Shown one piece after another: positions 37,901 to 52,900 of a stretch of DNA of 64,000 bases; positions within the stretch are counted from its first letter, which is position 1; the number at the start of each line of letters is the position of its first letter. Source of the stretch: Arion vulgaris (lineage: Eukaryota; Mollusca; Gastropoda; Stylommatophora; Arionidae); the NCBI GenBank assembly GCA_020796225.1, contig CM036755.1, forward strand, positions 10,337,994 through 10,401,993, given 5' to 3'. The notes under the pieces were generated by a model. That model was not told where the DNA came from and did no database searches. It saw nothing but the letters and a program-made list of their open reading frames with translations. Both the position numbers and the translations under genes were made by a program.

Positions 37901-40900
37901 CTCTAGCACTCAGATACTGCTTTATTTTTCTTTCTTCTTTTGTCCTTCTCTGCTTTTTGCCGCTAGGCGTAGCAGGCTTAACTGATGACCGGTTTCCAAG
38001 ATAATGCACGCTCGGTCGCTTGATATGGTGTGGTATTGTGGAGTTTTAAGATGTCTGTAACTCCATCAACCCATCTGTTTCTTGGTCTGCCCCTTCCTCT
38101 TGATGATTCCATTTTCAGGTTGTACGCTCTTGCAACTAGTGTATTCGGGTTCATTCTGACCAAGTGGCCAAACCATTTGAGTCTTTGTTTTTCAATAAAT
38201 CTAATTTCAGGTGTTGTTCCAACTGTTCTTCTAATTTCCTCATTTCTTATATTACTTCATGTCCTCTTGTTTTACTTAGATACAATGGCAACAAATTCAG
38301 AGGATGGCCACGTAACCGATGAATCTACTAAATTTCCGAGGCACTAAATTCTACCTCGTACTTCTTCTTCTTCGAACACTCCATATCGACCACTGTTAAC
38401 CATTTCTTTGTGATTTTTATGTATCTGAGCCTAAGAGCGATTGTACGTTGTGCCAGTTATGCACCTACAAGTAGGCCAGTACATTCGATTTCTGCTGTTT
38501 TTATTTACTAGGGTAGCTTCCCTAGGTCTCTACCTCACTCATCTTTTACAACATGCCTTGTAGGTCGAAGTGTTACTATTCTTTGCTCCCCTTACAACAT
38601 GCCTTGTAGGTCGAAGTGTTACTATTCTTTGCTCCCTTGTGAGCCCCAGAAACACACTGGCAATTCCGAGGCACTAAATTCCACCTTGTACAAATCGCAT
38701 AAGGAGGCTCACTCCAGGTTCTCTTTTTTCGACCTGACGTTGAAAGACAAAACAGGATTTGAGAATAGAATAGAATAGGGTTTGAAATTTCTGTCACATC
38801 ATATTTTTAACCTCAAGATTCAGTTCCTTTCTTCCCTCAATTAACGTTATTTGAATGAATGCAACCGATAACACTATTTATTTGTTCATGTCAATAAGCA
38901 GACATTCTATTCAGTGCAAATATTGTGTCTTTCGATGAATACTGGTACAAATCAATTTCCAGGTGTGGGTTTGGACGCTGATCAACAGTGGAAGATCAGG
39001 AAATATTACAACAATTTTGATGTCCATTATTGGTGGAGATGCCAGTGGTAAGTTTATATTTCGTTACCACCCGTGTGGTGCCGGGGCTACAAGAGAAGCA
39101 AAGAATAGTACCACTGCTACCTTCAAGGCATGTCGTAAGAGGCGACTGATGTAGTACCTAGAAACTACCTAGTAAATAAAAAGCGTCACAGATATCAGAT
39201 GTGCTGGCCTACTTGTAGACGCATAACTGGCACAAAGTGCAATTGCTCTTAGGCTCAGATCACATACAAATCACAAAAGTGGTTAACAAGTGGACGATAT
39301 GGAGCATTCGAAGAAGAAGTAAGAACCATATTGTATTGTATTCCTTTCTTATCATTATACATTACATAGAGCCTGCAAACAATTTCTCCATACTGCTCTA
39401 TCCTGGGCAACTCACTCAAACTTTTATATGGAATTGAGTCCGATATTCTTCCTCTCTCAGTGAAGTTCATTTCAGGGTTTACCTAGAGCACTCTTTCTTT
39501 CTTGAACCCTTTCCCTCCGACTTCAATGCTTGCTTTGTGATTCTTTGATCAATTTTTCTCAGAGTGTTCCCAAGATATATATATAAATATATACATCTCT
39601 TTCTGTTACAAGTAGTTGACCAGACATTTCTCTGATTTCAACACTTCTGAATTCTTCCTGCCCGTGTGATGGCGGGGCCAGCAAGGGAAGCAAAGAATAG
39701 TACCACAGCAACCTGCAATGCATGTCGTAAGAGGCGACTGATGTAGGCCCTAGGGATGCTACCCAAGTAAATAAAAAGCAGTGCAGAAATCGGATGTGCT
39801 GGTCTACTTGCAGGCGCATAACTGGCACAAAGTATAATCGCTCTTAGATTCAGATCACACACAAATCACACCGAGTGGTTGACAAGTGGTCAATATGGAG
39901 CTTTCGAAGAAGAATTCTTCCCATTTTATACTCATTATTTTTTGCATTGCAGACATCTATTTTGAAATGCATTCAACTTACTTTCTGTATCTTTATTCAT
40001 CTTTCAACTGTCTTTGGCATCTCTTAGAATTGAGACATAATTGAGACAAAGCTTAGTAAGTCAGTAAAATATATACTAATATTTTCTCTGACAGAATGGA
40101 CTAATGATCATTATGGTGACATTGCTTTGCTATTATCCAAATGTGATGGAGTCTACAGTGCTGAAGTACCTCATGCCATGAAGGTAACTAACTATCCCAT
40201 TTAATTTTTGTTATTTATTAAAGCTCGATCGCCTGTGTGGGACCGAAGCTCGCAAGGGAATCAAAGAAAGAATAGTACCACTGTGACCTACAAGGCATGT
40301 CATAATAGGTGACTGATGTTGGACGTAGGAAGCTACCTAGTAAATAAAAAGCATTGCAGAAATCGGATGTGCTGGCCTACTTCTTCTTCTCTTCCACCAT
40401 TTACTTCTTTGCAAAAGTGTTAGGGGAGGTGTTGTAGAGATCTTGTGTGCTTGTATTAAGGCACTTTGTAAGCTGTTATTCATATTCGTAAGGCTGTTCT
40501 TGATGCCGTCACTCCATCTTTTGTGTGGTCTTCCTCTTGCTTTTGTACTCATACTTTTTCTGTGTGGCTCTCTGTGGTAGGTGATATACCAGGACATTCT
40601 TGTCAGGTGTCCAAACCATTTAATCTGTTGTTCTTTTATGAATATGTTGTTCTACTTGTTGGTGTATAATTGGCACAATGTACAATCGCTCTTAGGCTCA
40701 GATCACAAAGAGTGGTTTAACAAGTTGTCAGTATGAAGCATTTGAAGAAGAAGACTGTCCATTCAATTAGCTTGCCAACCATATATAACATGCCTGTTTT
40801 TAATGCAAGGAATACATCATCAAATAGCTTGTCCTGAGCAGAAGAACTTTGCCACCCCAACAGTCCTCCGAACTTCTCTCTCTCATAGGCCAGATGTCCC

Positions 40901-43900
40901 GCCTTTGCAGCCATAATGTTCAAACCATCATTACATCCTGAATCCATCTTCTCTGTGGTCTTCCTCTTCTTCTCTTTTCAGGTATGTCTCCTTCCATGAT
41001 GGTCTTCTCCAGCCCTTCATGTCTTTTTATATGTCCAAAATATCTCAATTTTCTCATTCAAGGAATAGATATGACTCAAAAATAACCAAAATACCTTAAA
41101 AACTCATGAACTTTTAAAAGTTAACCCTTTCGCTGCTACATACTTTCTGAAGACTGAGCTAAAAATAGCTACTCTTTGTTTCTAGGTCACAAACGTGAAT
41201 GTATGCCTATAGCAGTGACAGTAGTAATGTATAACGTGTTAACACGTCTTTAGCCCACAGAGGAGAGATTTTTTTTTTTTTTTCGTCGCTTTCAACTCAG
41301 ACGAAGTTTCATCTCTGAAACTGATTTTTGCGTGAAAATCTGTTTTCCAATTTCTTACAATGGCAGCAGCGTGCACATTGTAAATTACTTTACACTGGCA
41401 GCCGTGTGCTCAATGTACTCGTAATTAGTATTCCCTCGCCATACAGGCAGATTTTCTCCGACTTCAGAGGTACTCACGTTATCGTCCTGAGTAAGACCAG
41501 GGGACTCGAACAAATGCCGGACAGTAGATTCGAACCCGAGCTATGAGGCGTCTCACAGCTAGCAGGCCGAGCTACTATCAACTACTCTAGGCAGTCCCCT
41601 TGAGGAGAGATAATAACAGACGTGTTAATGCGTCTTTAGAAGTGAATGGGAAAAATGTATATGGAGAGTAGACTATATTTTATAAACCAGCAAAGTACTG
41701 GAACTGTCAGTCACTTTTTGCTGATAATAAAGATATTGAAGATAATAAAGATGTTATTGAAGCACTTATCTACTTGCTTTAGGAGTCTACGTGGCGTAGA
41801 GGTTAGGTACTTAACTCTCGTTCCAAAGATACTTGATTCGCTCCCTCATGGAGCCATTTGGATATTTGTCCAGAGATCCCTGATTTCAGTGAAGATCGAG
41901 TTCCTATCGGAGGCGAACAATAAAGCGTTGATCCTGTGTTCAAGTTGAGTACATAAAAGAACCCTTGGCAGTTCAAAATCGAGAAGAACTGACTGGAAAG
42001 CTGCTGCCCTGGCTAAATTCATTAGAAAAATTAAAAAATTTCATTCCTATAAAATAATTTTATTATCTTGTAAATTACATTGGGAACCATCACCGGTACT
42101 ATGGAGTTTGTGCACTGCAGATAAGATCTTCCTGTGTAAGAGATCAGAGCACACATGGTTACTCACTGAAGTGCAATGATGATTGTCCTACATGCTGCTA
42201 TGCTTCTTCTTCTTCTTCGAATGGTCCATATCGACCACCTGTCAGCAAATCTGTGTGATTTGTATGTGATCTGAACCTAATAGTGATTGTACGTTGTGCC
42301 AGTTATGTGACTACAATTAAGCCAGCACATCCGATTTCTTCACTGCTTTTTATTTACTAGGGTAGCATCCCTAGTGCCTACATTAGTCACCTCTTACGAC
42401 ATGCATTGTAGGTCGCAGTGGTACTATTCTTTGCTTCCCTTCACGGGCCCCGGCACCATACGGGCGGCTGCTGTGCAATAACAATCATCTGATGACTAAC
42501 TAGCTACACACATGGTTACTCACCGAAGTGTAATGATGATTGTCCTACTTGCTGCTTGTGCAATAACAATAATCTGTTGACTAACTCGCTAACTTTATTT
42601 TATTCTCTAGAACATAGCTCGAGAAATTGTCACAACAAGTTCTCATCTAGCGGATTCATTTCTGCTAACTCCAGACAGTACGAGTTGATAATTTATTTAT
42701 GTATGTTCTGTTTCCCAGGGCGATAGAGGTAGGGAACCCAGGAACACCTGGAGACGGGAATTGGAGACGGACTGCAAGAAAATGGGGAGAGAGTGGAGAG
42801 ATCTGGAAAAGATGGCCTTGAATAAGTGGGCTTGGAAGGCCTTGGTTGCGGATGTATGCTTCCCTAGGGGTGAAGAAGATGTTTTGTTTCATTTATTTTT
42901 CTATCAAGCAGCTATTTTTTTTATCTTCAAACTCTCTACCTTCCATACAATTTGTCTGTGAAAGATCTTGTGTGTATTCTGGCCAAATACTATCTCTCAC
43001 CAAGAACTGCTTACACTGTGTTAACAAAGAAATAAGAGCACCAGTCATCCAAAGAGGAAAGTCACAGTAGTATAGTTGTTAGGAACTTGATTCTTAGGTG
43101 TGGCCGGTTCAATTTCACAGCGAGTAGTGAATATTTTCTAATCGTAGAAGCTCTCAGGCCATCCAGCCTCAAATGTGTACCAGAAAAAACACTTGGAAGT
43201 AAAGGTGGCCCCTGGTCTGTTGACCACATCACCAATCATGTGATGACGGTACAAAAAATACGAGCATAACATCGTATTCCCCAGTATACCTTGAGGTATG
43301 AAAAAGTGTTCCTTTACTTAGTGCACAAAAGACACTGGAAATGGATTGGACATGTGATACGCTTGGAGATTAACTCTGTCACAAAAACTGCACTAAGATG
43401 GACACGGAAAACCGAGAGGAGTAAACTGAGAAGAAATGCTGAAAAATCTAGAGCTGACATGCTAACTAGAACATGAAGCTAAAGTGGAAAGAAATGAATT
43501 CAGTCAGCTGGAACACAATATTTTAAGGAATGGCCTTAACTAGTGCATTATGTTGCTGACAACTCACTTACTGGCACTCAGACATGTCTACAGGCGCGTG
43601 ATAGTGTATGTAGAAGGCAGATTTTCTTGAGTCTCCTTATTTTGACTTGTAGCCCGGGCAGGTTTCTCATTCACTAAGTTGAACAGAGATAGTTTGCATC
43701 CCAGGAATCTAGTATAATCCACAATGTCAAGTAACATTGTATGTAACACAAATTTATTAACTATAGGGGAGCATGGGGAGCAGAATGGGGCCTTATAAGG
43801 TGACAGCGTAGAACCCACTGGTGAGTGGTAAATGCTCTGGCTGCAACCAACCCTCCCCAGCTATGGGACAAATAGCAGTCGTCTTCTCTCTCCCTTGAGG

Positions 43901-46900
43901 AGGACATCCTTTTCTTATCTTGTCTTCTACTTCTAGACACTTTCCCTTAAGTATATGGGATTCAACTATAGTGTCCAGGAAGCACACCCTGCATAAAAGC
44001 TGGGTTGTGAGCGGCACAGAAGGCTGAAGTCATCTAAGTAGGACGACTCCAGACAAACCGGAAGACAGATCTTGTCAGCATGGGACTGCAACTGTCTAGA
44101 GAACAACCTCAAAAAAAAAAAGATGTCCTCAGAAAAGAAATCTGTCAGCCATTATTGGCGGGGAGGAAGCGACACATACGAATAACTCAATGGCCATGCG
44201 CAAATGATTCATGCATGTCCCACCATTTCCATTTCTGGTTGGGCATCCATACCTGTTCTCCTGGTCTTTGAGGTTGAGCAAGATGCTGACAACCCATTCC
44301 TGTAAAAGATACTGTGTTACATCAAATTTTCCGGCCAAATGTGATAGCAAATGAAGAGCTTTCGAATCGAACAAATTGTGCTTCATAGGAGACAATCATT
44401 CCATCAGATGAATTGGGGATGTATGTCAAATGCAAGGGGTATCTGCTAGGATAGTTCTTCAATGAAAAGATGGGAAGAGAAGACTTAGATATTCAAAGGA
44501 AACATGAAGAAGAACTGGGAAAAGAGTTGAAAAATTGTAACCTGACATGGAAACAATTGGTAGAGAAAGCAGCAGAACTACAACATTGGAAATCTCTTGT
44601 GGTTGCATTATGTGTCAAATGGGGCACAAAATTCAACTTTACATTTTCTCAATCTTATCATTCTCTTCTAAGAGTAAATCTTCTTCATCTTCTCGTTCGC
44701 TGATGTTCAATGTCTACACAATGAGTCCGGTTCTCTGGATGTATGTTGTTGTATTTGTTAGTTCATCAAAGCTTCCAAACAGCTTTGTGTTGATGTCTGT
44801 CTCTGTTGGCCAGTGTTCTTTCTGCACTTGATTCTTCTCCTTCACCTTTCAACTCCCAACGGAGCACAGGTCTTCAACAAACTTCTTCCAGCTCTTCCTC
44901 TCTCTTCCATACCTTTTAATTCTTTCCATGTTTTACATATCCTTTTAATATCAGCCTCCAGCTCTCTTCTCTGGGTCTGTCTAGGCCTTCCTCTATTCTT
45001 TCCCTACGTTCTCAATTTGGTCTATCTCTTTCCATCTTGTTTCAGAGATTATCAGAATGTCTATACTGTAGTTCTTCATCTGTTGCGAGCTGGGCTATTT
45101 TGCCCTGCTCAAGCAATGTTCTCATGTTCCAGCAACCAATTCTGGCCGTTTTCCGACAGGAAAGAAGGTTGATCTGTATCACCGGATCCTTTTGGATTTC
45201 CCTGCGATACGTCATTTGTCCCCCTGTTGGGAGGCCTTCTCCTTGTTCGGATGGTTGAATTAGGTTATTTCTTATAGTTGTACTTTTCATGTTTGTTGAA
45301 GAGGTTTGCTTAATTTTTCTACGGGGTGAGGTAGCCAGGCCCCATGGCCAACCATCCCTCTTACGACATGCCTGGCATGTAGACATTGCTGCATATTCCT
45401 TCTTCCCCTTACAGGCCCCAGCAGCACATGGGTGGACCCCTACCTTAGTCACCTCTTACAACATGCCGCGTAGGAAACAGTGTTAACATTTGTTGCTTCC
45501 GTTGCATGCCCCGGCAACACACATGCGACAGTTGATTCATCAGATGACAATCTTGCAGGATGTAAGAGTAAATTAAATATTCTTAAATATGTTTTTGTAA
45601 TTAAATCAAGCATGACTTACATTTATTTGTTCTTAATTAGGAGTGTCTAACACTGTTGAGAAATTATCCAAACACTGAGAAGATGGTTAATACATTTCTA
45701 GATCGTCATGGACACAGATGTTTACGAGAGGTACATGTTTACAAAATGTATGACTTTGTCAGTTGTTATAATGATGATTAGTATATTATTTGATCCACCT
45801 GTGTGTTACTGGGGCTTGCAAGGGGAGCAAAGAATAGTAACACTGCGACCCACATGGCATGTCATAAGAGGTGACTGTTGTAGGGGCCTAGGAAGATACC
45901 TAGTAAATGAAAAAAGCCGAAGGATTGACTTCATTGCACCGGGTTTTACCCAAATGGCTCGGTCCCTCTCCGGAGAAATGGCACGCCACCTACGAAGTAT
46001 TGCACAAAGCACGAACTCCGTAGCTCCGGCAACAATCCTAGGGGTCTCTGGAAAAACTGCACTCGTGAACAGAAGGCCGTGGTCCGGATTCAAACCTATG
46101 ACCTTCGACTCGCAAGGCAAAGAGAAATCGTGAGGTGCTGGTCTATTTGTAGGCGCATAATTGGCACAATGTACAATTGCTCTTAGGCTTGGATCACATA
46201 CAGATCATAAAGAGTGGTTTAACAAGTGGTTGATATGGAGAGTTCAAAGATTTAATATATTTCTCTGAACCATTTTGAGAGGAGAGGGTGGCGATGGGTC
46301 AGGCATGCCCTGCGGACAACTTGATCGCGTATCACTGGACAAGCACTTGAGTGGAATCCATAAGGAAAACGGAAACATTCTAGAAGGACCTGGAGACAAA
46401 GTCTTCTTTGGAACTGAGGGAAGCTGGACTATCCTGAGAGACCATAAAGGAAACTTAGCATAAGATTATTGTATATAACTTAATCATAGAGAACAATAAA
46501 TTCAATGGTTCGGCCGCATAAGCAGATTACCAACAGACAGTGCGCCTCAAAGAGCAATGTTTCTACGATACAAAGCAAAAGACTGTCCTAGCAAAAATTA
46601 AACTTCAGAGGTAAACAAAGGCGGACCTCAGAGGTAACAAAGGCAACAAAAAGTTTATGAAGTGCACAGAAAAGCATGTTCTATCAATCTCTTCTTATTC
46701 TGCCTCTGGGAGGCAAAACAGGATTAAAGAAAAGAATCAAGGAAAAAAAAAAGATACTAAATGATTGATATTGTTTTTAATTTCCTCATGGACAGGCTGA
46801 GCTCCGAGAGAAGTCATGGCGTTCTGCTCCAGAGAAATTCATTTCTGTTTTGAAGGTATTGTATATGTGTTTTAGACATTGATATCACTTTTCTTTTTAA

Positions 46901-49900
46901 AAAACAAGAAGATAATATACTTAATGGTTATTGGTTACTAAACTGACATCATTGCACTCTGGGCAGACCCATAGGTGCTCAGTCTCCCCAACAGATATCG
47001 AAGAGTATGCATATTGATGGTTCTTGTGGCTCGCTGGTTAAAACACACCTCTCACTCTGCCTCTCAGGTATCCAGTTCGACTTGAACAACGGGTAACTCC
47101 AAACTGCTTAAATCGCTTGATCGATTCAACATCAATTTTAGTGTCCTCATCCAACAGACAGTCGCGAAGAGACCGAAGAATATCCCTCTTATCCATCTTC
47201 ATCTCCCCAACAATCGATGCTGTTGATGCAAGCCTGTCCACTCTCTCATTACCGTAAACATCTGTATGCCCAGGACAGTATATCCACGTAAGCCGCTGGA
47301 GGTTAGAAACTTCTATAGACGACATCCACTCATACCGAAACCTGCCCTTCTGGATCTTGTGAAGCATCGACTGAGAATCAGATACAACAACTGCCCCAAT
47401 AAATAAACTCCCAGAGATCCAATGGAGGGCAGCAGTAACGGCCTAAACCTCCATCCTCATACTAGAAGTAGTTGTCCTGTAAGCCCCACTTCGCTCTGCA
47501 ACAACCCTACCATGCGCATTAGCCAGAAACCCCAGCCGGACTTCTCACCACGTTGAACCGACCCATCGGTATATACAACAACATCATCATCCCTTGCATT
47601 ATCGTCTATCAGCTGCTTAACTGCAGATCAGCCTTCATGTTGCCCCAATCTCTACATTCTCTTCCAAGAGTAATGATAATGTTGAGATAGTTGGTCATGC
47701 TACCATCTGTTGGGATCCATTCTTCCTTTTGAGAGTCGCAACCTTAGTCACCTGGCCAATTGTTCACTCAGCCTGTGCATCCACAACATGCCACGCTTAA
47801 TTCTCGTGCCTTTAACATCATTAGTGTTCTTGTGTAGTGGATATCTCTTATCCGAAGTAACCCGCATATATGCCTTGGTTTGGCCGATTGCATGACGGGA
47901 GCGTAGTGACAGAAGGCCCAGCATATATCTCATCTTCACAATGGGGGTATCTCTAGTGTAGCCCAGGACTATACGCTTACCTTCATTCTGAACCCGTTCG
48001 AGTCGTTCACATTGTGATCTTGATATCGTAAGAATTCCGAGTCCATAATCTACCACTAACATAACCAGTCGATCGAACAAAAGGGCAAGTAGTCTCTGCT
48101 GAAGGTGTGCGGCCACCATAACTTTGAGAGCCGCAAGACCACGCTTGCACCGTTGTATCGTCTGTTCAATATAGTGTTTGAAAGATAGACTACGATCAAA
48201 GGTTATTCAAAGATAGCGCAGCTTGTCTCAGCTCTCGATGGTATGTTCATAAAAGATTACACAGGGTAGGTCAGCCTTGATGATGTGATTATTCAACGAG
48301 CACCACAACATACACGCTTTTCAGGATTGATCTGAGAGCAGACTTCTACACCAGCCCGAGATGGAATGCAATGTTTTCTGAATGTCACAACCATCTCTCG
48401 TCTATCTGACCAGTCCTATATATTAAGATATCATCTGCAAATGTCAATGTCCGACCCAATCCAGTTGGCTAAATTTTAGCTACATTTGCTGTGTAAATAT
48501 TAAACAACACGGGTGATGAGGAGAACTCTGAGGTAATCCGGCATATAGTGCAGGATCCGATGTCTATGTTCTAACGGAGTGCAACGGTTCTCTCCGTTAA
48601 AGAAGCAGCTATCCAGTTTACCAGCCAAGGATTGACCTCACATTTAATCAAAGAGCGCACCATTATTGAATAATTCACCTTGTTAATAGCATCCTCCAAG
48701 TCGATGGCCACAGTAACAGTCTCTTGCTTGGATTGGAAGCCTTCATAAACATCATATGCAAATGTGCCAGCATTGTCCCATATCCCTTTCATTGGCCAGT
48801 AGCTACCCAAAGTGTCAGGGAGGATGTGGTCATTCTCTAAGTGACACATTACCTTTCTGGCCACTATCTTCTCAGGTAATTTGCCATATACATTTTGCAA
48901 GGTGAGTATGCGGTAGATGCTGAGCAGTTTAGGATCCTTCCCATGTTTGTGGAGCGGTGAAATAACTATGAAGCCAACTGGGCACCACAGCATTCTGTAC
49001 ACTTTTGTTAAAATCCATCACAACTGCATTAATAACAGTCTTGTCCAGCTGTTTGATGTGATGATATTGGACACCATCAGGCCCTGGAGCAGTGCTGTGG
49101 CTTGCCTTGAGTGCATTAACAACATCCTCCTTTGTTATTAAATCAATGTAAGGTTCTCCAGAGCTAGTAATATCACGAAGAGCACTTATGATATTATGGC
49201 GTTCAGTTTTATCATCTTTTTCTGTCTGTTCTATGAAACGATGAAGGAACCCCTGCCCTTTTTCTGCATCTGTTGTCAAGACGACTCCTGACGAGTCACG
49301 TAAAGTAGGAAAAGACTTGCTGGTATTCCTCCTGTTCATTTTGCGATGAAACTGCCAGAATTGATGTAGAGACTTGTCACCACAGACTTGTGTTATGAAA
49401 GTCTCCCATAACCCACTCTTTGCCTCACTAGCCAATACTTAGAAATCTCCAGTGGCTTTGTGGCGAATAGCAGACTTTTCAGCCACATCACATATTTCTA
49501 GGTCGGACACTTCTTTCGAGCTCTCTGCCATGACTTTGTAGCAGCCTCTTTTGCCAGCCATGCTTTTCAACATTTTCATTCCACCAAGGTGGTTGCAGGA
49601 AAGGAGTCCTAGCAGTCTTCTTTCTGGCAGTCTGTCGGTATACGTAATGGATTTTCGTGATCAGAGTGGCATAGCGTGTACTGAAAGACAGATTTGTGCC
49701 TTCTGTGTCGCAAATTATTAGCCTTATTAAGAAGAACAACACAGGGGAGATGATAACTTTCTTGAGCCCTGAGAACATTCCATCGAGCAAAAGTAGCATC
49801 AGTTGTGGAGATCAGTGCCAGATCAATGACACCATCAGTGTCCTCAGATCTAGAAGTTAATCGAGTTGGACGGCCGTCATTCAATATCGTCAAGTCAGAG

Positions 49901-52900
49901 TTTAGTAGAGCAGAACTCAAAGCGATGCCCTGTCTATTCTCGGTAGAGTTGCCCCACTCCTTTGATCGAGCATTGAAATCCCTTGCTATAAGAAACTTTG
50001 TGTGTGGTATATCTGAGAGCTTCTCAAGGAAATCCCAGTTATCTGCAATATGGAGTTTGTCCACATGGGCATACACATTATAGATTCGCCATACCTGATC
50101 ACGAATTGTTAATTGAATTCCTTGTAATTCCACACCCTCAGGTAAGAAGTCATGTGTGTCAAGGCAGTTGTGGGGAAGGCCATGTTTCACATAGATAGCC
50201 TGACCTCGTCCTCCACCGAGTTCACTGGGAGTGAAATAACATTTGAAGCCTGGACACTCAAGGGCTTTATCCTGCTGCAAGTTGGTTTCCTGAATCATGA
50301 AAATGTCGAAGTCATAGACTAGCTTCTGTAGAATTGGTCCTCTCTGTTTTGCACTTCGACAATTCCAGTAGCCAATGCGTAGATATTTCAGATCAAGTCG
50401 GTCTGTCTTTCTTCTAAACTCTCTCTGTCCAGCTCATCTCTTACATCCATTTCTCTTCTCTCCTCTACCTCTTCTTTTGTATGCATATTTTCTTGTCTGA
50501 TCTGCTGGAGGACCAGTCAACGGTGCACAAACCACGTAGCACCGGCTGGAGCTCATTACATATAATACAAATTAGATAGCAATGTAAACCTGAAAACAAA
50601 GAGCATGTAACATTATAATTGGTGAAAACGTATAAATCACAAAATAATAGAACGTCATATTTTGTTCAGCTTGCGACGATGTAGTGAGAACAAACTAAAT
50701 GGCAAGTCTACTTTGTTGTCACTATGAAACGACTATAGAAGGTTGAAAATTGAATCTTTTTAAACTCAGCTGTCGTTGTGCATTAGAAGGTCACTGCTGT
50801 GTATTCAACGTCATGGAATCATGCAGTTTTCAGCTAGATGATATATGCCATGCATTGTTGATCTTGTGTGCAGTCAAAATGATACCATATGCTATCTAAC
50901 GACAACTTAGGATGTTCGAGAAATGTAAAATGTCCTAGTAAATAAAGTGTGTATGGTTATTGTTAGAGTAAAATTACAATCCCGACATGTTGGTTCGGTG
51001 ACATCAAAAGAAATAACTTAAAGAATATACTTAAAGGAATAGCAATCAACACTACAACAAATATGCTAAATTTGTTCCAGAGTGGTAATACAGTGGATGC
51101 CAGTGGAGGCATTGGCTAGGACACCTCTTGGATGGACAGCGGATAGGAAGAGAAGGCCTGGACATCCAAAGGAAACATGAAGAAGAACTGTGGAGAGAGA
51201 GTTGAATTAGTGTGGCCTGACGTGGGAGACGGTTGGTGGAAAGGCAGCAGAATGGCAACAGTGGAAGTCTCTTGTGGAAGCCTTATGTTTCATTCAGGAC
51301 ACGAAGAGGAGATAGAGATAGAATATAGTGGATACTATCCTAAGAACATCCCCCTTATCCATTTGTAACTCTTTGACAATCAGTACTGTTGATGCAAGTA
51401 TGGCCGCTCTCTCATTGCTGCAAACACCTGTATGTCCAGGACAGTAGATCCACATAAGCCTCTGGAGGTTAGAAACTTCTATAGACGACATCCACTCATC
51501 GAAACCTGCCCTTCTGGATCTTGTGAAGCATTGACTGAGAATCAGATACAACAACTGCCCCAATAAATAAACTCCCAGAGATCCAATGGAGGGCAGCAGT
51601 AACAGCCTAAACCTCCATCCTCATACTAGAAGTAGTTGTCCTGTAAGCCCCACTTCGCTCTGCAACAACCCTACCATGCGCATTAGCCAAGAACCCCATC
51701 CTGATGATAAGAACAAAAACAAACAACAAAAATCCTTGTAACCTAACTATTGCATTAACATTATAACAAGATTTCATTTTTTTGCATCACATTCTACACA
51801 TCTAGTTGGGAGTTGTAGCACTTCAAACTGTAACTGGGCCTGATAACTGATGGAGAAACCCTCGTCCTAGTTTAAGTTGGGGGCTGGAATATATATATGT
51901 TTGACGCCCGTCTGCCCAGCGTGTTCGTAGCGCGTTGGACTACAGTTGACTATCCCTGTGTGTGTGTGGGTTCAATTCCGCAGGATGGCAGAAAAGGCCA
52001 CAGATTCCCCAGATTTACGGTGTTCGTGGCACCGAACCGAGTTACGATGTCCATGGCACCGAGCTGAAGAGCTGAAAAGCTCAAGTGTTTCTGGATCGGA
52101 AAAAAGACAAAAATATATATATGTTTAATAGAACACTGCAAGCACTTTTGCAATTTTACTCAATTCTGTGAGTCTATGGTTATTTATTGCTGAAAATATT
52201 CATAATATTGATATTCCTTATTGTTAAACTTAACTTGTTGCATAATATAACTTCGATTTAGCATTTTGTGTTGATTTTAAAATTAATTCATCTATATACA
52301 ACAATACTGGAATGCGAGGTCACATGGTGTAGTTGTGGTCTGATTTCCATAATTCTTACCTGAGTCCACAGGCCCATAAGTTTATAGTTGGCTCTGGTTT
52401 TAGTTACTTAGAATGCACATTTGTTCCGGTCATCATGTTTCGTCATTGTAACTTTACAGTTACACAGTCATCAAAGTGACAATTTCAAGATTTCAAGAAA
52501 AGAAAACTGATAGATACAATCATTGTATTTTATAAAATTTAAAGCACACCACAGAAATCTCACCAAGTGTGAAATGAAATGCTTGAGGAAAGCAGTGGGA
52601 GTCACCAGGAAAGATAGACTACTAAATGAGGACATCAGACGCAGAGTGGGCATAGTTTCATACACCGAATACATTGAAAGACAACAAATGCAGTGGACAT
52701 TTACTGAGAATGGAATACAACCAACCACCAATAACAGCATACAATAAAAAAGAGATTGGGTACTAGAGCCAAGGAATACCAATAAAATGATGGATAGACA
52801 ATATCAAGACTACAATTAATAAACATGAATTTAACACAACAAGGGCGACTCATCTGGCCATGAAATGTTATGTTATGCGATCAACGTCATGGCTCATTGG

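Noticed and set aside
45708..46133. 141-codon + strand open frame as a gene
   Set aside because: It starts inside exon 17's end and runs through a family A element and a nested family C SINE.
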